From: WHUA01 sp963711215
GTDB taxonomy: Bacteria > Pseudomonadota > Alphaproteobacteria > UBA8366
DNA: 64,000 nt
Direction: 5' to 3'
NCBI GenBank assembly: GCA_963711215.1
Contig: CAVQDH010000005.1
Span: 496,001-560,000 of the forward strand
Made by a program: the position numbers and the translations under genes. Shown here piece after piece: positions 8,798 through 19,205 of this stretch (within the stretch, counting starts at the first letter, position 1; each line of letters starts with the position of its first letter). Under the pieces are notes generated by a model that searched no databases, had not been told where the DNA came from, and saw nothing but the letters and a program-made list of their open reading frames with translations.

Positions 8798-9872
8798 CTA
8801 CGCCACGTCCAGCGGCGCGGGCTCCTGCGGCCGGGTGACGACAACCCCGGCCGGACGGCCGCCGGGTGTGGTCGCGCCGTAGCGGTCGTAGAACAGCTTC
8901 GGCAGCGGCAAGCCGCCGGGCACCGCGAGCCAGAGGCGGAGCAGGTGCCGCTTGCGCTCCGGCTCCGGGTAGTCCTCGAACTCGGTGCGCGCATGCATCG
9001 TGGTCAGGTTGTTCACGAGCTGGATGTCGCCCGGCTTGAAGTCGATGTCGAGGCTGAACGCAGGGCTGGCGGCGATGTCGCTCACCAAGTCGAGCGCATC
9101 CCTCTGCGCCTGGGTGAGGCGCGGCAGCGCCTCGAAACGCTGCGCCAATTCGATGAAGCGACGCACGAAGCAGACGATCAGGCGCCCCTCATGTCGGCTG
9201 AACACGGGGAGCGGATAATAGGGCTCGCGTCCCGGCGGCACCTCTCCGCGGCGGTCGTGATACATCGGCTGCATGAGCTCGGCGAGCAGGTCCGGCCGGC
9301 GCGCGAGCATCTCGTTGTAAATGGCACCGGCGCTGACAACGCTGCTCAGCCCGCCCGATTTCGACGGCTTGAGGCAAAACAGGCCGATCATCTCGCCCCC
9401 GATATCGTTGTGATGGGACAGTGCGGCACTCGAGCGATAGCCGCGATTGTTCACGTCGTCGACGTGAACGCCGACATCCTTGACGTGGCCGAGCACGTGG
9501 CCGAAGGCGTTTTGCGTTACCGCCTCTCCGAGATGTGTCCCGATGCCCCAATAAGCGATGGCGCTTTCCTCGCGCGACCAGCGGTTCGACGGGCAGCCCG
9601 CGGATGACATTGACGCCGCGCCCGTCGACGACGTCATCACGAATGCGCGCGAGCGTGGGCGCCAGCGTCGGCAGCGGAAAATCCGCCTGCCCGAATTCCG
9701 GAACGCGCACGTTGCGCGCGCGGATGCCGGCCACGGCACGCTCCAGCTCCGCGATCGCAGCATCGCTCAAGCTATGAATCCAGTCCTCGCATTCCCGCAA
9801 GTCGGCGCCGCGCCAGACGGATCGGCCGTGAACAGGCGTGAGAATGCTGGCCTGCGTGTGAGCAGCGGTCAT
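8798..9872 (-). CDS. TauD/TfdA family Fe(II)/2-oxoglutarate-type dioxygenase (one apparent insertion)
   Basis: Non-heme iron oxygenase of the TauD/TfdA superfamily. The iron-binding facial triad is visible as HND in LSHHNDIGGEMIGLFCLK and a distal His in NNLTTMHARTEFEDYPEP; the cosubstrate Arg is probably in RHLLRLWLAVPGGLPLPK. The N-terminal part (MTAAHTQASILTPVHGRSVW) and the rest are in different frames; removal of one base near 9571-9575 joins LPVEPLVA to EESAIAYWGIGTHLGEA and gives 357 aa. It lies between an intact ubiD and a ubiD tail fragment, as if inserted or as a product of a local duplication. Substrate unknown. Confidence 0.87.
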
Positions 9873-9947
9873 GCGGAATCTCCCGGCTTTCTTGGGGGCA
9901 CGATATGACCGTGCTCCTCCTCCATTAAGCCGCATCGTCCGCTTACG

Positions 9948-10042
9948 ATGCAAATCCGCGCGTCCGGCGCCGTAACCGACAAGATCGACCGGATGTGGAA
10001 GGACTTGGGCCTGCCGGAAAGCGGGAAGAAGATCCGGCGCTA
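9948..10042 (+). pseudogene. Remnant C-terminus of a second UbiD-family decarboxylase
   Basis: The last about 30 codons before TAA at 10040-10042 read KIDRMWKDLGLPESGKKIRR, which aligns residue by residue with the C-terminus of the intact UbiD protein ending at 8788 (KVDRMWKDLGLPGSGKKIWK). The similarity begins near IRASGAVTDK versus IRMSDAVIGK and stops upstream of about 9948. The rest of the gene is absent; upstream is the 5' end of the opposite-strand TauD gene. This looks like the leftover of a tandem ubiD duplication interrupted by deletion or by arrival of the TauD gene. Codon use is the same as the neighbours. Confidence 0.8.
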
Positions 10043-10053
10043 ACGGCGCGCCG

Positions 10054-10512
10054 TCACGCCTCGGGCGATCCCTGGCGCAGGGCGGCGAGCGTCACGCACA
10101 CCAGCGCGGCGAACATCACGACCGCGTTGACGGCATGCGAATACTCCCACCGGAAACGCAGCGCGCTCCAATTCACGGGCACCGACGTCCAATTATGCGT
10201 CACCTGGTTCACGGGAAAAGTCCAGATGAAGAAGATGGCCAGGTTGGCGGCAACGAATAGGGTAGCGGCGATCGCCAGGCCGCGCGGCCGGCCCAACCGG
10301 CTCAGCATGAAGGCGTGCGTCAGGTTCATGACCAGCGCCCCGATAAGGATTATCCCGAAGAGCGCCCAGCCGTTGTAGATGTGCTGGACGATGAAGTAGT
10401 CGGTCCGCCCGAGCGCGATCTTGTTCGGCAACTCCGCCAGATGCGCGCCGCCCGGCACCAAGGCCAATGCCGTCAGCAAGATCGCGAGAAATTGGGTCCG
10501 TCGCAAAGCCAT
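10054..10512 (-). CDS. Four-TM membrane protein, DUF1772-like
   Basis: 152 aa with about four hydrophobic segments: an N-terminal one (FLAILLTALALVPGGAHLAE), two in the middle (ALFGIILIGALVMNLTHAFM and GLAIAATLFVAANLAIFFIW) and a C-terminal one (AVNAVVMFAALVCVTLAALR). The signature AHLAELPNKIALGRTDYFIV plus a Trp-rich loop (WTSVPVNWSALRFRWEYSH) resembles the DUF1772/anthrone-oxygenase-like membrane family. Function is unknown. I chose ATG 10512 because the in-frame extension upstream is polar, Arg-rich and unlike the family. Family assignment is from memory of the pattern and is moderate. Confidence 0.7.
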   Translation of the reverse strand: MALRRTQFLAILLTALALVPGGAHLAELPNKIALGRTDYFIVQHIYNGWALFGIILIGALVMNLTHAFMLSRLGRPRGLAIAATLFVAANLAIFFIWTFPVNQVTHNWTSVPVNWSALRFRWEYSHAVNAVVMFAALVCVTLAALRQGSPEA

Positions 10513-10742
10513 CGCATCCCCCGAACTAGGGTTGGGACGTCGGGTCTTTCGATAATCACTTCGACGCGAGCTGCTTGGCAAGCCCGCGTCGCCCGTCGCG
10601 AGAACGTCCATTGTCTCGGTGATCACCAGCCGCCTGGGAACGGCGCACGCCGCGATGCGATGGGCATGCGGACCCGCAAGAAATAGACTAGTCCTGCCGC
10701 GGGTATATTCCTTCAGCGCCGCATCATCAATGCCTTATGGGA

Positions 10743-12472
10743 TTACATCCGGCTGGGCTCGAAATGCGGAATCGCTTCGACAAGGGTCCGGGTATAGGCC
10801 TCTTTCGGGTTGTTCAGCACCTCGTCGGCCGTGCCCGTTTCGACGATGCGGCCGCGGTTCATGACGATCACCCGCTCGCACAGCAGGCGAACCACGTTGA
10901 GATCGTGGGAGACGAAGATGTAGCTCATGCCGAGCTCGCGCTTGAGCCGATCGAGCAGCTGCAGCACGACCGCCTGGACCGAGACGTCCAGGGCCGATGT
11001 CGGCTCGTCGAGGATCAGCAGCAGGGGATCGACGGAGATCGCCCGGGCGATCCCGACCCGCGCCTTTTGCCCGCCGGACAGCTGATGGGGAAAGCGGGTG
11101 AGCAGCGCGCGGGGCAGGCCGACCATGTCCGCCAGCTCGCCGACCTTCGCCGCGATTTGCTTGCGGTCACGCATGCCCTTCAGGCGAAGGAGCGGCTCGG
11201 CGATGGTGTCCTCGGCCGCGTAGCGCGGATTGAGGCTGTCGGTCGGGTCCTGGAACACCATCTGGATCTTCATTCGCTGCGGCAACCCGGCGAAACGGGT
11301 CGCGGAATAGCGTGGTGATATTTTCCCCGTCGAAGATGACGTCGCCCGAAGTGGGATCGAGCAATCGGGTCAGGATGCTCGAGGTGGTCGATTTGCCGCA
11401 CCCCAACTCGCCGACGAGGCCCAGGCTCTCGCCCCGCTTGAGGGTGAAGGAGACCCCGTCGACGGCGCGGAACACGGTTTCCTCGGGCGCGCGCTTGGCC
11501 CAGGGCAGAACGGAGCCGCCATTCTGCCGGCGCGGAAATTCCTTCACCAGGTCGATCACTTCGAGCAGGTTCCCTTCCGCAGGCGCATTGCGAAGCTCGG
11601 GCGGCGGCGGAACCGTCGCCGGCGCGATGTTCGCGTCTTCCATTTCGTCGGGAACGGCGGTCAGGTCCGCCAGGCTCGAATGCGGCCCGGGCGAGGCGGC
11701 GATGAGCTTCTTCGTGTAGGGATGCGTCGGCCGGGTGAACAGATCGCGCACCGGCGCCGACTCCACGACCTTGCCCTTCTGCATCACGATGATCCGGTCG
11801 CAGTAAGCAGCCGCCATGCCGAGATCGTGGGTGATCAGCACGACGGACATGTTCCGCTCGCGCGTCAGATCGCGGATCAGATCCATCGTCGCCTTCTGCG
11901 TCGTGACGTCGAGGCCGGTCGTCGGCTCGTCGGCGATCAGAAGCCGCGGGTCGCAGGCCAGCGCGATGGCGATCATCACCCGCTGGCACATGCCGCCGGA
12001 CAGCTCGAAGGGATAGCTCCAGTAGCGTTGCTCGGGATCGACGATCTTGACCTTGTCGAGCATGGCGATCGCCTTCGCCTTGGCGTCCTGCCGCAGCGCC
12101 TGGGAATGGCGCAGCAGCACGTCCTCGATCTGCTTGCCGACCGGGCGTATGGGATTGAGTGCGGCGCGCGGGTTCTGGAAGATCATCGAGATCTCTCGCC
12201 CGCGCAAATCGCGCAGCAGCGACTCCTTGGCATCCGGTGAGCGGGATGCCGTCGAAGGACGCGGTGCCGTTGACCGCGCGGCCGGCGGCATCGAGCAGCC
12301 CGATCACGGTATAGGCGGTGACGGACTTGCCCGAGCCGCTTTCGCCGACGATGCCCAGGACCTCGCCCTTGTCGACATGCAGCGACACGTCGTCGAGCGC
12401 ACGAACCACGCCGTTACGGGTGCGGAACTCCACCGACAGGTCATTGACGCTGAGGAAGGGACTGTCCGTCAT
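10743..12472 (-). CDS. Dipeptide/oligopeptide-type ABC importer, fused DppD-DppF ATPase (two apparent insertions)
   Basis: Two ABC ATPase domains in one chain, corrected length 575 aa. Domain 1: Walker A GESGSGKS, signature ELSGGMCQRV, Walker B LLIADEPTTGLD, H-loop VVLITHDLG. Domain 2: Walker A GELGCGKS, signature QLSGGQKARV, Walker B LLILDEPTSALD, H-loop IFVSHDLN. The frame breaks lie near 12230-12245 (before AKESLLRDLRGREISMIFQN) and at CCC 11286-11288 (restoring FRRLPQRMKIQMVFQD). It is the last gene of an operon with two permeases, a binding protein and allophanate hydrolase; the first permease-ATPase gap is 10 bp. Confidence 0.9.
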
Positions 12473-12482
12473 GCGTGTCTCC

Positions 12483-13330
12483 TCATGTCCGGCGCTGCGG
12501 ATCGACGAGGTCGCGCAGCCCATCGCCCATCAGGTTGAAACAGAAAACCGCGAGCATCAGCGCGGCGCCGGGGAAGAGCGCCAGCCACCATTCGCCCGAG
12601 ACGATGTAGGTCGCGCCTTCCGCGACCATGATCCCCCACTCCGCCGCCGGCGGCCGCACGCCAAGGCCGATGAAGGACAAGCCGGCCGCGTTGAGGATGG
12701 CCCAGCCCATGTTGAGCGAGAGCTGCACCATCATCGGCGGCAGGATGTTGGGAAAGATCTGGCGTCGCCAGGATGCGCGCGTCGGAGCTGCCGCAGAGCC
12801 GCGCCGCGCTGACATAGCCCGCGTTGCGGCGAATGCCGGCCTCCGCCCGCGCGACGCGCGCATAGAAGGGCAGGTTGATGATCGCCGTGGCGTAGATGAT
12901 GTTCGCCACCGTATTGCCCATCGCGGCGACGATGCCCATCGCCAGGACGAACAGCGGAAAGGCCATGATGGTATCGGTGAGCCGCCCGACGATGCGGTCG
13001 GTCCAGCCGCCCCAAAATCCCGCGGAACAGCCGAGCGCGCTGCCGAGGGCGAAGGAGAGGAGAACGGCGGACAGCGCGATCCCCATGTCGAGCCGGGTCG
13101 GCGACGATCACCCGGCTGAACACGTCGCGGCCGAGGTGGTCCGTGCCGAAGGGATGCGCCCAGCTCGGCGGCTTGAGGTTGAGCGCCGCGTCGGTCGAGA
13201 GCGGGTTGTAGGGCGCGAGCCAGGGACCGAACAGGGCCAGGAAAACGATCAGCATGAACAGCGAGAAGGCGATGACGGTGACCGGGTTCTCGCCCATCAC
13301 GTAACGGAAATGCCTGAGGAAGCGCGTCAT
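12483..13330 (-). CDS. ABC importer permease, DppC type (two apparent insertions)
   Basis: Inner-membrane permease of the dipeptide/oligopeptide/nickel class. The N-terminus has one TM (VIAFSLFMLIVFLALFGPWL) and the typical HPFGTDHLGRDVFSRVI motif; the EAA-type coupling region is ARVARAEAGIRRNAGYVSAA. Frame breaks are at GGG 13095-13097 (joining SRVIVAD to RLDMGIALSAVLLSF) and near 12769-12773 (joining SSDARIL to RRQIFPNILPPMMVQ). Corrected length is 281 aa, right for DppC. Sits between the DppB-type permease and the ATPase. Confidence 0.9.
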
Positions 13331-13343
13331 CCCATGCCCTCCG

Positions 13344-14367
13344 TCACGCGTCGAGACCGACCCTGGGGTCGATCAAGGTCAGAGATCAGGTCGATGATCA
13401 GATTGACCACGACGAACAGCAGCGCCATCGACAGCACGAAGCCCTGCACCGCCGCATAGTCGGACGCGACCAGGGCCTGGATCGCAAAGGAGCCGATGCC
13501 GGGCCAGGAGAACACTTTCTCGACCAGCACGTTGGCGCCGAGCAGGAAGGAAAACACCATGCCGAGCGTGGTCAGGACGGGAAGCGCGGCGTTGCGGAAG
13601 GCATAGGTGCCGAGCACGGTAAACCGCGACAATCCGTTGGCCCGCGCCGTGCGCACATATTCGCTGGCGAGCGCGCCCAGCATCGCCGCCCGCGTCATGC
13701 GGGCGATCGGCGCGAGCGCGAACAGGCCGAGCGTGATCGCCGGCAGGATCAGCTGCTTCACGGTGGCGAGGAAAGTCTCCATGTCGCCGGCGATCAGGCT
13801 GTCGATCGTGAAGAAGCCCGTCACATGCGGCGGCGGCACGAAGAGAATGTCCAGCCGACCCAAGGGCGACGGCGCCCAGCCGAGCAGGTAGTAGAAGAGA
13901 TAGATCAGGAACAGCCCGGTGAAGAAGGTCGGCAGCGACACGCCCGCCGTGACCAGGATGCGGCAGAGGTGGTCGACCCAGCTCCCCGGCCGGGTTGCCG
14001 CCAGGACGCCCAAGGGCACGGCGACAAGAATGGCCAGCCCGAGGCCGATGAAGGTCAGCTCGAGCGAGGCCGGCAGCCGGGTCAGCAGCTCTTCCAGCAC
14101 CGGCCGCCCGGTGTTGAGCGACATCCCCATATCGCCGTGCAGCAGGTTGCCGCAGTAGATGAAGAATTGCTCGATCCAGCTTCGGTCGAGCCCCAGCGCC
14201 TTGCGGACCTGTGCGATCGACTGCGCGTCGGCCATCGCGCCGGCGAAATAGACCGCCGGATCTCCGGGCAGCGCCCGGGTGAGCACGAAGGAGATGACGA
14301 CGACGCCGAAGACGGACGGCAGCGCCTGCAGCAACCGCCGTCCGATCTGTATGAGCTTGGTCCGCAT
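13344..14367 (-). CDS. ABC importer permease, DppB type (one apparent insertion near the end)
   Basis: Six-TM permease, corrected 340 aa. N-terminus RRLLQALPSVFGVVVISFVL and RALPGDPAVYFAG are classical DppB features; the coupling motif is EYVRTARANGLSRFTVLGTY and the C-terminal part has VEKVFSWPGIGSFAIQA. As read the tail runs into the next gene, but removing one base at about 13380 gives TLIDPRVGLDA and a stop at 13344-13346, which is the standard ending of the family. So the gene does not overlap the downstream permease. Confidence 0.9.
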
Positions 14368-14380
14368 CGCTCTCGGCGCC

Positions 14381-15997
14381 CTATACCCTGGTGATGGTGC
14401 GGCAATCGAGCTGCCGGTGGAACCAGGACACGTAGCCGCCGACGGACTTCTGCATGGCCGCATCGAGATAGGGCTGGTAGAGCGGGATGCGCGGCACGTC
14501 ACGGAAGGCGATGGCGATCATCCGTTTGACGTTCGGCGCATATTTCGGATCGCTCGTCTCCATGTGCAGCGTTTCGTCCACCAGCTTCTCGATCTCGGCA
14601 TTCTTGTAGTTGGACGAGTTGAACAGGTGGCCGTACTGATAGGCCCAGAAGAAATAGTAGTCGGGGTAGTTCAGCCAGCCGCCGAAATTTTCCAGATGCA
14701 TCGGCAACCGCTTCTCGACCAGCGCGGCGGTACGCCAGTTGGCACCCGGGATCTTGTCGACGACGACCTTGATGCCGATCTTTCCGAGCGCTTCCTGGAT
14801 CAGAAGCGCGGTCGGCTCCTGCCAGTCGGCGAGACCGAGGTTGAACGACAAGGTGGTCTCGAAGCCTTTGGCCATGCCGGCCTCGGCGAGCAGGCCCTTC
14901 GCCTTTTCCATGTCCGTCGAATAGGGGAAAGGCTGCGGCCAGGCAATGGTCGAAGGGGTTTGCTCCTTGCCGCCGAACATCGGCTTGCCTCGCTCATAGG
15001 CGGCCGTGGTGAGAATGTCCTTGTAGGGCAGCGCATAGGCGATCGCCTGCCGGACCTTCAGATTGTCGAAGGGCTTGTACTTCACGTTGAGGCCGAGGAC
15101 ATGCAGGCAGTTGTCGATCGGCGCGCCGGAGACCTTCAGCTTGCCGCCGTCCTTCAGCTCCTTGGCGTCCTTGGCCGGGACGTCCATGTAGAGGTCCGCG
15201 TCGCCGCGCACGATCAGGGCCCGGCGCGTCGCGGCGGACGGCACCTCGCGGACGATGACCCGCTTCATGGCCGGCTTCGGTCCCAGCGCCCATTTGTCGT
15301 TGCGCTCGTAGACGAACTGCTGGCCCGGGTCCCAGCGGGCGATCTTGTAGGCGCCGGAGCCCGCAGGCGTCTTGTGCAGATATTCCGTCGCCCAGGGATC
15401 CTCCTTCTTGGCATGCGCCTTGGCGACCTTGGAATTGATGATGAACGGCACCGGCACCGCCAGGTCGGGCAGCGTGAGCTTCGACGGTTGCGGCAGGTCG
15501 ATGCGGAAGGTCATATCGTCGACCGCGACGAACTGCTCCGGCTTGGTCATCGATCCCGCCTTCATCTGCACGGCGGGAAAGCCGCCCAGGCTGACGGCGC
15601 GGTCGAAGGACCATTTGACGTCGTGCGCGGTCACCGGCGAGCCGTCCCAGAACTTGGCCTTCGGGTTGATCTTGAAGGTCAGCGCCTTGCCGTCCTTGGA
15701 AATCGTCCAGGATTCCGCGACCTCGGGCACGATCTTGGTCGAATCATAGGCCATCGAGCCGTCTTCCAGCGTCTTCACCCCGAACCGGACAAGGTGGTCG
15801 TAGATATTCACCGTCACCTGATAGCTCGGGCGGTTGGTTCCCTTGCGATGCAGGTCGAGGCTGTTGATCCCGTCACCCACGACGACGACCAGGGTGTCTT
15901 TGTGGCTCGCCGCCTCCGCGGGCAGGAACCGCAGGAAGGGCAGGACCGAAGCGCCGGTGGCGACGCCCATGGTCTTGAGAAAGTCGCGTCTATGCAT
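14381..15997 (-). CDS. ABC importer solute-binding protein, peptide family (SBP_bac_5), Tat signal
   Basis: 538-residue periplasmic binding protein. The N-terminus MHRRDFLKTMGVATGASVLP has a twin-arginine motif (RRDFLK) and a hydrophobic stretch ending near AEAAS, so export by Tat is likely. The family-5 marks are visible in LTFKINPKAKFWDGSPVTAH, KWSFDRAVSLGGFP and the mid region VRQAIAYALPYKDILTTAAY. The ligand might be a peptide, opine or nitrogen-rich small molecule. Its ATG lies inside the last codons of the allophanate hydrolase gene (8-bp overlap), tying transport to amide hydrolysis. Confidence 0.93.
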   Translation of the reverse strand: MHRRDFLKTMGVATGASVLPFLRFLPAEAASHKDTLVVVVGDGINSLDLHRKGTNRPSYQVTVNIYDHLVRFGVKTLEDGSMAYDSTKIVPEVAESWTISKDGKALTFKINPKAKFWDGSPVTAHDVKWSFDRAVSLGGFPAVQMKAGSMTKPEQFVAVDDMTFRIDLPQPSKLTLPDLAVPVPFIINSKVAKAHAKKEDPWATEYLHKTPAGSGAYKIARWDPGQQFVYERNDKWALGPKPAMKRVIVREVPSAATRRALIVRGDADLYMDVPAKDAKELKDGGKLKVSGAPIDNCLHVLGLNVKYKPFDNLKVRQAIAYALPYKDILTTAAYERGKPMFGGKEQTPSTIAWPQPFPYSTDMEKAKGLLAEAGMAKGFETTLSFNLGLADWQEPTALLIQEALGKIGIKVVVDKIPGANWRTAALVEKRLPMHLENFGGWLNYPDYYFFWAYQYGHLFNSSNYKNAEIEKLVDETLHMETSDPKYAPNVKRMIAIAFRDVPRIPLYQPYLDAAMQKSVGGYVSWFHRQLDCRTITRV

Positions 15998-17833
15998 GAT
16001 CGGACTCCTGTGCTCGTGATCGGTTTGAGGAAATGGAATTCAGATAGGCGCGCCAGCCGCCGAAAGGGGTGACGTCCTCCGCGCCGGCCGTGCCGCTGGC
16101 TTCGCAGAGGAAGCCTTTCACCTCTTCGCCGTTTTCCAGCGTGAGGGTGCCGATGCAGAGCGGCCGCGGAACGCCCGGCATGAAGTCGCCGAGGCGGCTC
16201 GGCGGGCAGCGCCCAGACTTCGACCGCGATGGCCGCGCCGTCCGCGTCGCGCAGCAAGCCCGGACGGGAGGGCGGACCGCCCGGCAAGCTGAAGAGCCGG
16301 TAAGCGGAAGCCGTCTTCGCCGCGTAGAGGAAACGGGCGCCGAGCCGGGTCAGCTCGCCGTTGAGCGGCAGGCCGGACATGTGCGCGCCGACGACCGCCA
16401 GCGCGATCTCATCCGGTGCGGGCGCGGGATCGACGGCGGCCGGCGCCGGGATCGGCCAGCCCGTCGCGCCCAGCGGCGCGCCGCAGCGGCGCTGCAACAC
16501 GGCCGCAAGGGCGGCGACGCCCGCATCGCCGCCCGCAGAAGCAAGCAAGGTGACGCTCCCGGGCCGCCCGTCCGTCCGCGGCGCCACCGGAACCGTGATG
16601 CCGCACATCTCCATGAAGTTCACGAAGTTGGTATAGGTGCCGAGACGGGCATTCGGCCCGATCGGATCGGCTTCGACATCCGCCACCTTGTAGAAAGGTC
16701 GGAACAGAAGGGACGCAGAGCAGGTCGATAGTCTCGAGCGCGGGCGCGATGCGGCGCTGCAATTCCCGGAGCCGGTAGAGCCCGCGGAAGGCGTCCGCGG
16801 CGGAGTAACGCTCGGCTGCCTCGATGACCTGTCGGGTGACCGGGTGCAGCGCTTCCGGGCGATCGCGCAGCAGACGCTCGACCACCGTGTAGCGCTCGGC
16901 GATCCAGGTGCCCTGGTAGAGCAACTCCGCGATTTGAAAGAACGGCGTGAAATCGACGGCGACGATCTCGCCGCCGAGTGACGCAATCTCCCGCAGCGCC
17001 GCGGCGAAGGACTCCGCCTGCGCGGTATCGCCATAGAATACCCGCGTCGCCGCGTCGGGAACGCCGACGCGGAAAACCGGCGGAGACGACCCAAGCGGCG
17101 GCGGCGCGGCGATCCGGCGCGCATCGGGATCGTCAGGGTCGAATGCCGCCGCGGCGCGATAGACGTCATAGGCATCTTCGACGGTCAATGCGAACACGGA
17201 AACCGTATCGAGCGTACGGCAGGCCGGGACCACGCCCGTCTTCGAGATCGCGCCCAGGGTCGGCTTGAGACCGACAATCCCGTTCAACGCCGCCGGCACG
17301 CGACCGGAGCCCGCCGTATCGGTGCCGAGCGTAAAGCTGACGATGCCGTGGGCCACGGCGATGGCCGAGCCGGAGCTCGACCCGCCCGGCACGATCTCCG
17401 GATCGAGCGCGTTCTTCGGCGCGGGATAGGGCGTGCGCAGACCGACGAGCCCGGTCGCAAACTGGTCCAGGTTGGTCTTGCCGATCAGGATCGCACCGGC
17501 ACGGCGCAACCGCTCGACCACGTAGGCATCCCGTTCGGCCGTGTAGGCAAACGCCGGACACGCGGCGGTAGTCGGGGCGCCCGCCGTATCGATGTTGTCC
17601 TTTACGGCGAACGGGATGCCCCACAGTGGCTTCGCCGCCGGGTCGAACGGGCCGAGCCCCGCAACCGCGGCCAGCGCCGCCTCGCGCGCGATCAGGTGCA
17701 GGAAGATGCCCGGATCGCCCGTCACTTCCACGCGCCGGTAGGCCTCGTCGATGACCGCGGTGGGCTTGAGCCCGCCGGCATAGGCCGCGTGAAGACTTTT
17801 GATGTCGAAAGCTTGGTCGTGCAGCATCGTCAT
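15990..17833 (-). CDS. atzF: Allophanate hydrolase / amidase-signature enzyme (two apparent insertions)
   Basis: Amidase-signature hydrolase with the extra C-terminal domain typical of allophanate hydrolase, which splits allophanate into ammonia and CO2. The Ser-Ser-Lys triad is supplied by PFAVKDNIDTAG, VPGGSSSGSAIAV and FTLGTDTAGSGRVPAALNG. The C-terminal domain holds PRPLCIGTLTLENGEEVKGF and a closing FGGWRAYLNS. Frame breaks at AAA 16694-16696 (joining VPSVPTF to YKVADVEADPIGPN) and GG 16196-16197 (joining ALPAE to RLGDFMPGVPRPL) give 613 aa, the normal size. No urea carboxylase is in the window, so an amide-cleavage role on the imported ligand is possible. Start could also be 17827. Confidence 0.88.
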
Positions 17834-17879
17834 GATCGTCCAAAACCGTGTGACGACCACTAGAGCAGTTGTGAGTGCT

Positions 17880-17935
17880 GCGGAATACTGCTAATTTTTG
17901 CTCATCCCGCTGCAAAAAATGCAGCATACTTCCGC
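17880..17935. promoter_or_regulatory. Candidate LysR operator in the divergent intergenic region
   Basis: The 111-bp gap between the divergent amidase-ABC operon and the LysR gene contains a perfect 5-bp inverted repeat, CTGCA-AAAAA-TGCAG at 17910-17924, and a wider imperfect dyad whose arms are GCGGAATACTGC (17880-17891) and GCAGCATACTTCCGC (17921-17935). LysR regulators usually bind such dyads between themselves and the operon they control. The assignment is inference from position and symmetry. Confidence 0.5.
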
Positions 17936-17944
17936 GTGATCGAT

Positions 17945-18858
17945 ATGATGCGGCACCTTCTTCCCGCTGAAATACATCGATGCGGTCGCGAAAGCCGGCT
18001 CCATTCGCAAGGCCGCGGAAACGCTGGCGATCACCTCGACAGCGCTGAACCGCCGGATTCTGGCGATGGAGGAGGATCTCGGCGTGCCGATCTTCGAGCG
18101 CCTGCAGACCGGCGTGCGCCTGTCGACGGCGGGGGAGATCCTCGTCCACCACGCGCGGGCGCAGCTCAGCGACATGGAGCGGGTGAGAAGCCACATCGCC
18201 GATCTGTCCTGCGAGCGGCGCGGCCATGTCTCGATCGCCTGCAGCCAGGCCCTGCTGCCCTACTTCCTGCCGGAGCAGATCTCGCTGTACCGGAGCGACC
18301 ATCCGGCGGTGACCTTCGGCGTTCTGCTGCGCGACCGCGCGGCGGCGGAACAGGCGCTGGCGGACATGAGCGCGGATCTCGCGCTGGTCTTCGAGCCGGT
18401 GCGGCTGCTGGAATTCAAGATCCTGCTGACCGTGCGCCAGCCGGTCCACGCGGTGATGACGCCCGACCACCCGCTGGCCGGGAAGGAGACGCTTCGGCTG
18501 CGCGACTGCCTAAGCTACCCGATCGCGCTGCCGACGACGCGCTACGGCGTGCGCCACCTGCTCGAGGCGGCGGTGCGGCGGACGTCGCTCACCATGCAGC
18601 CGGTCGTGGAGTCCGACAGCTTCGAGTTCCTGCGCTATCACGCGCTGGCCGAGAACATCCTCACCTTCCAGATCCCGATCGGACTGCCGGCGAATTTGCA
18701 GGGGGAGAACGTCGTCAGCCGGCCGATCGACGCCCGCGACGTGCCGCCGGGCCTGCTGTATTTCGGTCAGCTCCGCGGCCGCATCCTGCCCGGTCGCCGC
18801 CGCCCGCTTCGCCAATCAGATGCAGGAGACCTTCGTGGAGCGGTTCGACTGCAACTGA
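17945..18858 (+). CDS. LysR family transcriptional regulator (two apparent insertions)
   Basis: Corrected length about 303 aa. As read, the N-terminal DNA-binding helices and the core are in different frames; dropping one C of CCC 17963-17965 gives LPLKYIDAVAKAGSIRKAAE and TSTALNRRILAMEEDLGVPI, a normal LysR winged helix. The effector domain follows (HVSIACSQALLPYFLPEQIS, MTPDHPLAGKE). At the end, dropping one C of CCC 18789-18791 gives VAAARFANQMQETFVERFDC and a TGA at 18856-18858. A GTG at 17936 is an alternative start. Divergent from the allophanate hydrolase/ABC operon, which it probably regulates. Confidence 0.88.
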
Positions 18859-19205
18859 CGACCGGATGAAGGGCCGTTCGGCGCCGCCGCCGCGCTTTTC
18901 CGCCCCTGCCAACCCTTGCCATTCCGGCCCGTCCTCGCTACATTCCGTCCATGATCCACGGATCCGCATATCGGCTCATTAGCCTACGACTTACGGGCGC
19001 GGCGCTATAAGGCGCCGGCAGCGTCCCGTTCGTTCTGGCTTTTCAACCGGTTACAAGGTTCCGTGTCATGATTGTTCCACCCCGAACCCGCTCTAATTCC
19101 GTTTCCGGCATCCGCATTTTTGCGGCTATTTCCGTTTCGTGGGCTCATTCCGCTGCTGCGACTAACCGGCGGTCGTCGGGACTGACGCGGCCCCCGATGG
19201 CCGAA
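18859..19205. other. Intergenic region upstream of leuA, no gene assigned
   Basis: About 350 bp between the LysR gene and the leuA attenuator. It contains a small hairpin (CCGCA-TTTT-TGCGG, 19112-19125) and a 56-codon reading frame beginning with ATG at 19068 (preceded by AAGG) that runs through the downstream terminator-like hairpin to a TAA at 19236-19238. The frame is Ile/Val/Ser-containing but not Leu-rich, so I do not call it a leader peptide. The promoter of leuA is presumably here; I cannot point to a convincing -35/-10 pair. Confidence 0.4.

Noticed and set aside
14279..16072. A 597-codon plus-strand frame opposite the ABC binding protein
   Set aside because: Same reason: antisense to an intact SBP_bac_5 gene, no domain, low-complexity Arg/His/Gln composition.
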